The notes beneath the pieces were generated by a model. The model worked only from the letters and a program-made list of their open reading frames with translations, ran no database searches and was not told the DNA's origin. A stretch of 15,704 nucleotides of DNA from Thermaerobacter marianensis (GTDB lineage Bacteria; Bacillota; Sulfobacillia; DYIH01; DYIG01). Shown piece by piece: positions 6,147 through 12,758 of the stretch. The translations under genes were made by a program, and so were the position numbers. Position 1 is the stretch's first letter. The number at the start of each line of letters is the position of its first letter. The stretch is from NCBI GenBank assembly GCA_020723725.1, contig DYIG01000007.1, forward strand, positions 1 through 15,704, read 5' to 3'.

Positions 6147-7636
6147 GGTTGACGCCACCAACGGCCGTCCCTGGCCAGGAGGGAATCGGCCTGAGGCGGC
6201 CCCCAGAACCCTGCGGCGTAAGGGTTAGGGGTGATTTCCTTACGCGCCTCCCAGCCCTCCAGGATTGACGTGATGACAGCCCAGGCTGCCTCCACCTCGT
6301 CATGGCGCATGAAAAGGGTCGAATCCCCGTTCATGCAGTCCAGGAGCAAACGTTCATACGCCTCGGGGAGCTGCTTGTCAAAGGCGTTGTAGTGGAATTC
6401 CATGTTAACGGGACGGATATGTAGCGCCGGACCAGGGTTCTTGGCTCCGAAACGCAGGAAAATCCCCTCGTCGGGCTGGATACGCATCACAAGGAGGTTT
6501 GGTTCCGTGCTGGCGGCGGACTCCGGACCAAAAATCGTCAGTGGTGTAGCGCGAAACTGGACCGCGATCTCCGTGACGCGGTGCGGAAGACGTTTGCCCG
6601 TCCGCAGGTAAAAGGGGACCTCTGCCCAGCGCCAATTATCGATAAAAAGCCTTAAGGCAACAAAGGTATCGGTCTGTGAATCAGGTGAGATGCCCTTTTC
6701 CTCAAGATAACCGGGGACGGCCTTACCTCCAACCCAACCTGCGGAATACTGCCCTCTGACGGTATCACGCGCCACTGTTTCAGGTGTATAAGGCCTGATG
6801 GCTCGCAATACCTTTACCTTTTCATCCCGGACGGCATCCGATTTAAAAGTCGCCGGCGGTTCCATGGCCGTGAGACAAAGCAATTGCAAGAGGTGGTTTT
6901 GAACTATGTCACGCAGGGCGCCAGCCTGGTCATAGTAGGCGCCCCTGGTGCCGATACCGTCGGTTTCGGCCACTGTAATCTGCACGTGATCCACATAAGT
7001 CCGGTTCCAAACGGGTTCAAGTATGCTGTTGGCAAACCTGAACACTAGGATATTCTGCACCGTCTCTTTCCCGAGATAGTGATCCATCCGGTAGATTTCG
7101 TCCTCCTGGAAGTGGTCCAGGATGGTTTGATTAAGGGAACGGGCGGTCTCCAGATCCCTGCCGAATGGCTTCTCCACCACCAGACGCGTCCATCCACCCC
7201 TGCGGCGGATTGCCTTCCCCTGCCCGGTTTTCCCCAGGCCCTCCACTATAGTCGGGTAGAGCCTCGGCTGGGTAGCCAGGTAGAAAAGCCTGTTCCCCCG
7301 CGTCCCCTGTTCGTGGTCCAAACGGTCGAGGAACCCCGCCAGTTTGGCATAGTTTTGTTCCAGCTCGGCATCGAACTGAAGGAAATTGAGGTTGCCCTGT
7401 ATCCTTTCCCATACCGCCTCGTCAAAGGGACGCCGGGAGAAACGCTCCACGGCACGCTGAAGCCGGGTCCGGAACTCCTTTTTTGCCAGCGGCTTTCGTG
7501 CCAAGCCAACCAGAGCGAATTCCTTGGGGAGGAGGTCGTCAAGGGCCAGGTTATAGATCGCAGGTATCAGTTTGCGGGTGGTGAGGTCCCCAGTAACACC
7601 GAAGACAACAAGAACAAAGGGATCCGGTTTATGCAT
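6143..7636 (-). CDS. zwf: Glucose-6-phosphate 1-dehydrogenase
   Basis: Oxidises glucose-6-phosphate to 6-phosphogluconolactone, reducing NAD(P)+. Full length (497 residues). N-terminal Rossmann motif FGVTGDLTTRKL at 12-23; Arg47 in LARKPL is where NADP 2'-phosphate is usually bound; VVEKPFG at 153-159; the active-site signature RMDHYLGKE at 183-191 (Asp185, His186); and the catalytic histidine in IVQNHLLQL (His248). Starts with ATG preceded by AGGAG. Only 3 bases separate it from the gnd stop and it overlaps pgl by 4, so the three genes are one tightly coupled operon. Confidence 0.97.
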   Translation of the reverse strand: MHKPDPFVLVVFGVTGDLTTRKLIPAIYNLALDDLLPKEFALVGLARKPLAKKEFRTRLQRAVERFSRRPFDEAVWERIQGNLNFLQFDAELEQNYAKLAGFLDRLDHEQGTRGNRLFYLATQPRLYPTIVEGLGKTGQGKAIRRRGGWTRLVVEKPFGRDLETARSLNQTILDHFQEDEIYRMDHYLGKETVQNILVFRFANSILEPVWNRTYVDHVQITVAETDGIGTRGAYYDQAGALRDIVQNHLLQLLCLTAMEPPATFKSDAVRDEKVKVLRAIRPYTPETVARDTVRGQYSAGWVGGKAVPGYLEEKGISPDSQTDTFVALRLFIDNWRWAEVPFYLRTGKRLPHRVTEIAVQFRATPLTIFGPESAASTEPNLLVMRIQPDEGIFLRFGAKNPGPALHIRPVNMEFHYNAFDKQLPEAYERLLLDCMNGDSTLFMRHDEVEAAWAVITSILEGWEARKEITPNPYAAGFWGPPQADSLLARDGRWWRQP

Positions 7637-7639
7637 TGT

Positions 7640-8551
7640 TCACTCTCCTGTAACGGAATGGCTGAAGAGCTTGTGACCGCCAAATTCCTGCCTCAAAGCG
7701 GCGATCCACTTGGCGGCGAAGGAATCCTCTTGCCTGGAAAGGAATCGCGCCTGCAGGGAAAGGGTGATCACCGGCGCTGGCACCCCGAGATCAACAGCCT
7801 CTTTGGCGAACCAGCGTCCCTCACCTGAATCCTCTACGTAGCCCCGAATCCCTGCAAGATCAGGCTCCTTCTCCAACGCCCTTTCCGCTAATTCAAGGAG
7901 CCAGGAGCGGACCACGCTACCCTTGTTCCACAGGGCGGCTATCTTCGCCAGGTCCGGCTTGAACGGAGAGGACTGCAGCAGTTCAAACCCTTCGGCATAA
8001 GCCTGCAGGAGGCCGTATTCTATGCCGTTATGAACCATCTTGAGGAAATGACCGGCGCCGCTCTCCCCGACACGGGCATAACCCCCTTCTGGGGCCAGGG
8101 AACGAAAGATGGGCTCCGCCACCCGGAAGGCCTCCTCATCCCCGCCCACCATGAGGCAGTATCCATTCTCCAAACCCCAGATACCCCCGCTTGTACCGGC
8201 GTCCAGGAAGTAACAGCCTTTCTCCGCAGCCGTTTTAGCCCGGCGAATGCTGTCCTTGTATAAAGCATTGCCGCCCTCGATAATGGTATCCCCGGACGAA
8301 AGCAGGGCGAGAACATCCTGATAGGTCTTCTCGGTGGCCTCCCCTGCGGGAACCATTAGCCAGACGACTCGTGGCTGTTTCAACATACCAACCATTTCCG
8401 CCAAGGATGATGCCCCGTCTGCCCCTTCCTTCACCATCTCTTTAACCTTCTCCTCGGACCGGTTATAGACCACAACCCTATGACCGCCCCGGAGTAGCCT
8501 TTTCACCATTGCACTGCCCATGCGGCCCAGCCCCACAAAACCAAGCTCCAT
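7640..8551 (-). CDS. gnd: 6-phosphogluconate dehydrogenase, short (about 300-residue) form
   Basis: Oxidative decarboxylation of 6-phosphogluconate to ribulose-5-phosphate. 303 residues, the short decarboxylating form (YqeC/GndA-like) rather than the 470-residue enzyme. N-terminal nucleotide-binding motif GFVGLGRMG at 4-12, then VVVYNRSEEKV with Asn30-Arg31-Ser32 at the end of the second strand; an arginine here usually favours NADP, although many short-form enzymes prefer NAD. Substrate motif DAGTSGGIWGLENGY near 117-131 and the catalytic KMVHNGIEYG near 171-180 are intact. ATG start preceded by GGAGGG. First gene of the operon with zwf and pgl, so it belongs to the oxidative pentose phosphate route and not to a gluconate catabolic cluster. 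Confidence 0.94.
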   Translation of the reverse strand: MELGFVGLGRMGSAMVKRLLRGGHRVVVYNRSEEKVKEMVKEGADGASSLAEMVGMLKQPRVVWLMVPAGEATEKTYQDVLALLSSGDTIIEGGNALYKDSIRRAKTAAEKGCYFLDAGTSGGIWGLENGYCLMVGGDEEAFRVAEPIFRSLAPEGGYARVGESGAGHFLKMVHNGIEYGLLQAYAEGFELLQSSPFKPDLAKIAALWNKGSVVRSWLLELAERALEKEPDLAGIRGYVEDSGEGRWFAKEAVDLGVPAPVITLSLQARFLSRQEDSFAAKWIAALRQEFGGHKLFSHSVTGE

Positions 8552-8594
8552 TTAGCCAACCCTCCGTATCGTCGAGGTTATATACTCATACATT

Positions 8595-8612
8595 ATTGTT
8601 GCCATTGTTGCC
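8595..8612. repeat. Two 9-bp tandem copies of ATTGTTGCC
   Basis: ATTGTTGCC occurs twice head to tail in the leader between the divergent gnd and coiled-coil genes, about 45 bases upstream of the gnd start. It may be a regulator binding site or simple replication slippage. Confidence 0.5.
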
Positions 8613-8651
8613 GAAGGTTGCAGCCTGCCGCCTTCAAATGTCTCCCAGATA

Positions 8652-8663
8652 TTGCCTTGGCAA
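8652..8663. promoter_or_regulatory. 12-bp inverted repeat overlapping a -35 element
   Basis: TTGCC-TT-GGCAA is an inverted repeat that covers the -35 hexamer of the plus-strand promoter at 8657-8685. Its position would suit a repressor operator. TTGCC is also part of the tandem repeat at 8595-8612. Confidence 0.4.
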
Positions 8664-8685
8664 ACTTCACCTGGGGGGCTAAAAT
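8657..8685 (+). promoter_or_regulatory. Vegetative-type promoter for the coiled-coil/DUF488 operon
   Basis: TTGGCA (8657-8662) and TAAAAT (8680-8685) are separated by exactly 17 bases, one mismatch each from the sigma-A consensus. Transcription would start near 8692, giving a leader of about 78 bases. The leader ends in a short inverted repeat GGGT-TAT-ACCC that overlaps the ribosome binding site region. Confidence 0.65.
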
Positions 8686-8769
8686 ATATTATTATCGACA
8701 GACAGCAACCGCCTTTTTAGTATCTATCTATCACGCCTTAGTCGTAACCGGGAAAGGGGTTATACCCAC

Positions 8770-8988
8770 ATGGATAACTTCGCTCAAGGGGCCCATCAGT
8801 TTTACCACGGTTTGCAGAAAGTCAGCTCCCTGTTGCCGCAACTGGAGACTATGAGCCTGCGTATGCTGGCCCGCGCGGACCAGCTCAGGGCGGCTGCCGA
8901 AAACCTCAGAGCCTGTAACGAGAACCTGATTCAAGCCGTAGAGAGGCTTTCGGCGATTTCCCAGGAGATGCGTGACCAAACAGCTTAG
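8770..8988 (+). CDS. Small coiled-coil protein of unknown function
   Basis: 72 residues. The sequence has few glycine or proline residues and a heptad-like spacing of leucine, methionine and alanine from about residue 15 to the end (LLPQLETMSLRMLARADQL), so it is probably one long amphipathic helix or helical hairpin. No signal peptide, cysteine pair or catalytic motif. It is supported as a real gene by a good upstream promoter, an AAGGGG site 10 bases before ATG, and overlap with the following gene: the DUF488 ribosome site AGGAG lies inside its last codons. I do not recognise a family. A partner or regulator of the DUF488 protein is a possibility based only on coupling. Confidence 0.7.
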   Translation: MDNFAQGAHQFYHGLQKVSSLLPQLETMSLRMLARADQLRAAAENLRACNENLIQAVERLSAISQEMRDQTA

Positions 8989-9436
8989 TGATTCAAACAT
9001 AAGGGTGAAAAGGGTTTATGAGGAACCATCAGATTCGGATGGTTACCGAATCCTGGTTGACCGCCTTTGGCCGAGGGGTCTTTCCCGAGAGAAAGCGGCT
9101 ATTTCACACTGGTTTAAGGACCTCGCGCCATCGGACGGCTTGCGGAGGTGGTTTTCTCACAACCCCGCAAGGTGGCCGGAATTCAGGGAGAGATACATGG
9201 AGGAATTGCGTCAGCCCGATAGGGCAGAACGCCTGAAGGAACTAACGACACTGCTTTCAAGGGGAACCCCAAAGGAGAGGGTCACCCTCCTGTTTGCAGC
9301 CCGTGACCCAATTCATAACAATGCTATGGTGTTGAAGGACTTCTTGGAGAATCTAATCCCTGCCCTCACTCATCAGACTGACAGCAAAGATAATGGCTCC
9401 CAGAAGCAGCAAGATGCTGAACCAGAAGGCGCTTGA
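8972..9436 (+). CDS. DUF488 / YeaO-like family protein
   Basis: 154 residues. The core matches the YeaO-type branch of DUF488: RVYEEPSDSDGYRILVDRLW at 14-33 followed by PRGL, then HWFKDLAPSDGLRRWFSH, RWPEFRERYMEEL, and VTLLFAARD near 103-111. The family is small, soluble and of unknown biochemical function. Start is GTG at 8972 with AGGAG 5 bases before it, inside the preceding gene (17-base overlap), so translation is coupled. The last 28 or so residues (after the helix ending FLENL) are polar, not expected from the family, and encoded opposite the C-terminus of the convergent membrane protein gene; they may be a tail acquired by read-through into the antisense region. Confidence 0.88.
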   Translation: MTKQLSDSNIRVKRVYEEPSDSDGYRILVDRLWPRGLSREKAAISHWFKDLAPSDGLRRWFSHNPARWPEFRERYMEELRQPDRAERLKELTTLLSRGTPKERVTLLFAARDPIHNNAMVLKDFLENLIPALTHQTDSKDNGSQKQQDAEPEGA

Positions 9437-10651
9437 TATAAAAGGCGCCGGTTTAAGAGGTAGTTGAAAAACCAAAGCAGAGCCTGCCACGAACAGGGAC
9501 CCGACCATGCCCGCAGTGCCGACACAATGAACCCAAAAGTGAAAAGCCTTTAATTTCCCAGCCGACCCTTTTTCATTCTGGCCTGTTACCCATGAGTAGA
9601 TCAACCCGATGAAGATGCTCGTTGCCGCACCCAGCAACTCGTTGTGCAGGTATCCCACGAAGAGTTGCCGCTGCTGTCCCAATTCCATTAACGGGGGCCA
9701 TACGGCTGTGGCAAGCTGCATCACCAGTCTCGCGACAAAGAACGCCAGGGCCATTCCGAAGAAAAGAGACACCACCCCGCCTTGACCTCGGACCAGGGGG
9801 GCTACAGGGGGTTCGACCACTCCGGTCCCGTTAAAATAGGCAGTCCAGGCAGTGTAAATAAAGACTGAGTAAGGAATAAGTATGGCCACCCTTGTTATTC
9901 CACCTAGCCAGACCAGCACGGCGTTGAGACCATAGGGTTGAAGCCACATTAGGAACCCTGGGAGGGTCAAAAGCGCCAAAGCAAGGATTAACCGCCCCCC
10001 AACTTGAGCCGTGCCAAGTCTCCGGTCAAGGTCCGGTATGGCATAGGCAGCTAAACCGAAAAGCCCAGTGAATAACCAGCCGTCCACGAAATTGTGCAGA
10101 AACAGATAGACGCCGACATTCTTAAGCAATTCATTTTTGACCCCCATAACGGTTAAGGCTGTGATTAGCCAGGTACCGGCGAATGCCACCAGGAGGTAGA
10201 TGACCGATACGGCCAGGGCCTTTGCCGAAAAGGGCCGGGGATGGGGAATCAGGAGGTAGTTCTTATAGAAAATGTAGGCGTGGGAGTACCATAAGAATCC
10301 GTTTAAGGCCGAGAAAACGATGGAAACAGGGTTATACCCCCCCGCTCCAAAGCTGATAAATGCCCCCAAGGTCATGACCACTATCGCATATAGCTGCAGG
10401 TTGGCCAGTCTCCCGGCCTCCAGCGGGCGTTTAGTCAACGCGGGCAAAATGTAATAGGTGGCGCCCATCATGGCCAGAGAGGCCCAACCGAAATAGGCGA
10501 CATGCGAATGGGCATGAATCATGTTTTTGAAATCCAGGCCAGGGAAAGGGAACACGTATTGAGCGCGCAGGTATACCCCTGCCGCTGCAAGCAGTAGGAA
10601 GAAGAAGACGGAGGTCAGAAGATACCTCCGCCCTGAAAGGGTCAGACCCAT
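9353..10651 (-). CDS. 12-helix membrane protein resembling heme-copper oxidase subunit I, incomplete ligand set
   Basis: Predicted cytoplasmic-membrane protein with about 12 hydrophobic helices. Numbering from GTG at 10663 (436 residues): HAHSHVAYFGW at 50-60 leads the second helix and resembles the low-spin heme ligand helix of cbb3-type CcoN and related proteins; FLHNFVDGW at 189-196 in about helix 6 resembles the first copper-B ligand helix (HLWVEGFW in cbb3/NorB). Helix 7 has no HH pair. About helix 10 has a single histidine (YLHNELLG, His340) and helix 11 has HFWVH (375-379). It is therefore probably heme-binding but not a normal oxygen reductase; NnrS-like or oxidase-derived roles are alternatives. 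ATG at 10651 (GGAG 11 bases upstream) is preferred to GTG 10663. Follows the lipoprotein gene by 18 bases; same operon. Confidence 0.6.
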   Translation of the reverse strand: MGLTLSGRRYLLTSVFFFLLLAAAGVYLRAQYVFPFPGLDFKNMIHAHSHVAYFGWASLAMMGATYYILPALTKRPLEAGRLANLQLYAIVVMTLGAFISFGAGGYNPVSIVFSALNGFLWYSHAYIFYKNYLLIPHPRPFSAKALAVSVIYLLVAFAGTWLITALTVMGVKNELLKNVGVYLFLHNFVDGWLFTGLFGLAAYAIPDLDRRLGTAQVGGRLILALALLTLPGFLMWLQPYGLNAVLVWLGGITRVAILIPYSVFIYTAWTAYFNGTGVVEPPVAPLVRGQGGVVSLFFGMALAFFVARLVMQLATAVWPPLMELGQQRQLFVGYLHNELLGAATSIFIGLIYSWVTGQNEKGSAGKLKAFHFWVHCVGTAGMVGSLFVAGSALVFQLPLKPAPFISSAFWFSILLLLGAIIFAVSLMSEGRD

Positions 10652-10669
10652 CCTATAGACCACTCCATT

Positions 10670-11404
10670 TTATTTCTTGTTTTCTTCTACGGGGAAGCCA
10701 AGGGCTTTCTTGACCTGGAGGCTGGCCTGAGCCGCCTTCCTGACCTCCGATTTAGCTAGCTTTATTTGCTGCGTCGCTAACCCGGAAATCTCCGGCTTCT
10801 TTTCTCCATTTAGAAACTGCAGCGCGTACTCCCTGGCCTGTTGCCAGGCCTTTACCGCAGCGACCATACTGAGCCTGGCCTCGTTCAGGTAAGCCTGATG
10901 CTCTTTCTTTAACACTTCGGGCGCCTTCATAGCCTCTAGTATCGTGGCGGCCTCCGCCAGTTCCTTATCAATTCCCTCGATCGACTGAACGGCATGCTTT
11001 TCAGTGAGTTTCTCTTCGGCTAACGCTGTAAAGGTTTTCTGCCACGTATAGTCAACAATATCAAGCTTATTGGCTGCCCTAAGCAATTGGAAACGCCACT
11101 CCAGATAGGCCCTTTTGGCGGGGTCTTTTTCGTTGGTAATATAAGATGGCAGAACATCATTATTATCCTGGTCCGCTGTTTTTGCTAAAGCGCTCTTTCC
11201 ATCTTTACCGGCTTTTGCTTCCTTACCGACCGTTGCCTTTTGTTGAACAGCTTTTTTATCACCTGATTTGCTCGATTTATCGGAGCCTGTCTGTTTAGCC
11301 CCACTTGAACACCCGGATATCAGAAGACTGGCTGTTAAAAGAAGCGTCATCACACGCATTTTTCCATTAAAAAGTAATGGTATTACATTTTTATTAAAAT
11401 TCAT
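10670..11404 (-). CDS. Predicted lipoprotein with helical C-terminal domain
   Basis: 244 residues. After a basic N-terminus and a hydrophobic segment there is a lipobox ISGC with the lipidated cysteine at position 32, then a Lys/Ser/Gly/Ala-rich linker to about residue 80, then a strongly helical domain (about 90-235) rich in Ala, Lys, Glu and Gln, probably a helical bundle. No family recognised. ATG at 11404 is chosen because GAGGTG lies 6 bases before it and the promoter -10 (11448-11453) is downstream of the alternative start at 11467, which therefore cannot be on the transcript. It would be anchored on the outer face of the membrane beside the oxidase-like protein of the same operon. A divergent LCP gene lies upstream. 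Confidence 0.8.
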   Translation of the reverse strand: MNFNKNVIPLLFNGKMRVMTLLLTASLLISGCSSGAKQTGSDKSSKSGDKKAVQQKATVGKEAKAGKDGKSALAKTADQDNNDVLPSYITNEKDPAKRAYLEWRFQLLRAANKLDIVDYTWQKTFTALAEEKLTEKHAVQSIEGIDKELAEAATILEAMKAPEVLKKEHQAYLNEARLSMVAAVKAWQQAREYALQFLNGEKKPEISGLATQQIKLAKSEVRKAAQASLQVKKALGFPVEENKK

Positions 11405-11447
11405 TCTTACACCTCGCTCATTTTTCATCCGTGTCATATCTTCTGTT

Positions 11448-11476
11448 ATTATACCTGATGTTGTCACCTTAACATT
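11448..11476 (-). promoter_or_regulatory. Promoter of the lipoprotein/oxidase-like operon
   Basis: A perfect TATAAT (-10) on the minus strand at 11448-11453. The 17-base position upstream (11471-11476) reads AATGTT, a poor -35 that coincides with the right half of the inverted repeat 11469-11495, so the promoter may need an activator. Predicted leader about 37 bases. Confidence 0.5.
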
Positions 11477-11503
11477 TGCTTCGGGGCTATGTTAACCTTT
11501 TTT
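11469..11503. promoter_or_regulatory. Inverted repeat TTAACAT-N13-ATGTTAA followed by a T-run
   Basis: Perfect 7-bp arms at 11469-11475 and 11489-11495, 13-base spacer, then CC and six T (11498-11503). It lies between the divergent lipoprotein and LCP genes. Read on the plus strand it could be a weak hairpin with U-tract (leader attenuator for the LCP gene); as DNA it could be an operator covering the minus-strand -35. The arms are AT-rich, so hairpin stability would be low. The same TTAACAT/ATGTTAA words recur at 14076-14085. Confidence 0.45.
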
Positions 11504-11527
11504 CGTGATCTCTTCTGAGGTGATTTC

Positions 11528-12745
11528 GTGCGTAAACCGCTGTTAAAGGTGGCATTTCTGGGCGTTCTAACTATGTTTGCTACCCTATTTGGTTTTTGGT
11601 TTTTGAAGGGTGGCAATGATTCTACGCTGCCCGGATCTATCCATAAAGCTGTAAAAGGCTTGTCGTCTAAATCTGGCGCAAAGCCCTTCACCTTTCTCTT
11701 CCTTGGATGCGATATAGGGGGATTTAAGGGAAACACCGATGCCATCATGCTGGTTAGGGTTGAACCCGAAGCTAGCCGCATTTCGGTCATGTCTGTTCCC
11801 AGGGACACCCGTGTACAGATCCCCAAGCACGGCTACCATAAACTCAACGCCGCGAACCAAATCGGCGGTCCTGCGCTGACCACCAAACTCGTAGAAGAAA
11901 TTACCGGCGCCAAGGTGGATTTCTATGCCCTTGTTGACTTCGAGGGTTTTAAGGAATTGATCGATGCCCTTGGCGGCATTGAGATTGATGTGGAACGAAA
12001 TATGTTTAAGGTTGACCCATACCAGAACCTGCGTATCAACTTAAAAAAGGGCCGGCAGCGGCTAAACGGTGAACAAGCCATGGGATACGTACGCTTCAGG
12101 GATGATACCTTTGGCGACATCACCCGGGTAGAGCGCCAGCAGAAGTTTTTCAAGGCCCTCCTCAACCGTGTCAAGGAGCCCGATGCTTTCAACAACCTTC
12201 CGGCATTGGTTAGGCAAAGCCTGCGCACGGTACGCACCAACATCTCCCTCGGCACTGCGCTGACGCTGTTAGACAATGAATACCGCACCATAGACTGGCA
12301 AGTTGTTAGCGCCACGGCGCCGGGGTGGTTCATGGATGCCCCGGGGCCGGATGGTGAAGGTATTGTAAGTTACTGGGCAGTCAACCCGGCAAAGGTAAAA
12401 AAGGCCTGGGCAGACCTGCAGAAGGGCATTGAACACAGAGTGTTTGATGAAGAGATTCAGGCAACCATTCCGGTCACCAAACCAAAACAGAGTGACAAAG
12501 CCAACAGCGGCCAAGGTGTGCGTGATAGTGTTTATGGCAAGGTGTATCTGGAACAGGGCAAACCACAAAACCCGGACGGTTCCAACATGAATGCAGGGCA
12601 CCCTTCCGAGACGGAAGTCCCTACGAAATCCGAACTCCCGGTTAATGAACAGCCTGACACCAACAATGAGGCCAACAACCCGCCTCATGACCCGCCGCCC
12701 GCAGAAGATATCCCGGACTGGCTGGCCCCTGCTTCAACCCCATAA
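11528..12745 (+). CDS. LytR-CpsA-Psr (LCP) family cell-wall polymer transferase
   Basis: Membrane-anchored, extracytoplasmic enzyme that, in this family, transfers lipid-linked glycopolymers to peptidoglycan. 405 residues. One N-terminal membrane helix (about 7-27); LCP domain about 53-250 with FLGCD (59-62), NTDAIMLVRV (69-78), the hallmark SVPRDTRVQIP (89-99), KLNAAN (105-110), and YVRFRDD...GDITRVERQQKF (187-207) carrying the conserved arginines that bind pyrophosphate lipid. A C-terminal tail of about 95 residues (310-405) is rich in Pro, Asn, Asp and Glu, likely disordered at the cell wall. Start GTG at 11528 with GAGGTG 6 bases upstream. Convergent with the HD-GYP gene, 13 bases between stops. 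Confidence 0.92.
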   Translation: MRKPLLKVAFLGVLTMFATLFGFWFLKGGNDSTLPGSIHKAVKGLSSKSGAKPFTFLFLGCDIGGFKGNTDAIMLVRVEPEASRISVMSVPRDTRVQIPKHGYHKLNAANQIGGPALTTKLVEEITGAKVDFYALVDFEGFKELIDALGGIEIDVERNMFKVDPYQNLRINLKKGRQRLNGEQAMGYVRFRDDTFGDITRVERQQKFFKALLNRVKEPDAFNNLPALVRQSLRTVRTNISLGTALTLLDNEYRTIDWQVVSATAPGWFMDAPGPDGEGIVSYWAVNPAKVKKAWADLQKGIEHRVFDEEIQATIPVTKPKQSDKANSGQGVRDSVYGKVYLEQGKPQNPDGSNMNAGHPSETEVPTKSELPVNEQPDTNNEANNPPHDPPPAEDIPDWLAPASTP

Positions 12746-12758
12746 CTTACCACCGGGC

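Noticed and set aside
7079..7828. Long 249-codon plus-strand ORF opposite zwf and gnd
   Set aside because: It is antisense to two well-conserved enzymes, has no family resemblance and no convincing ribosome site; a high-GC shadow frame.
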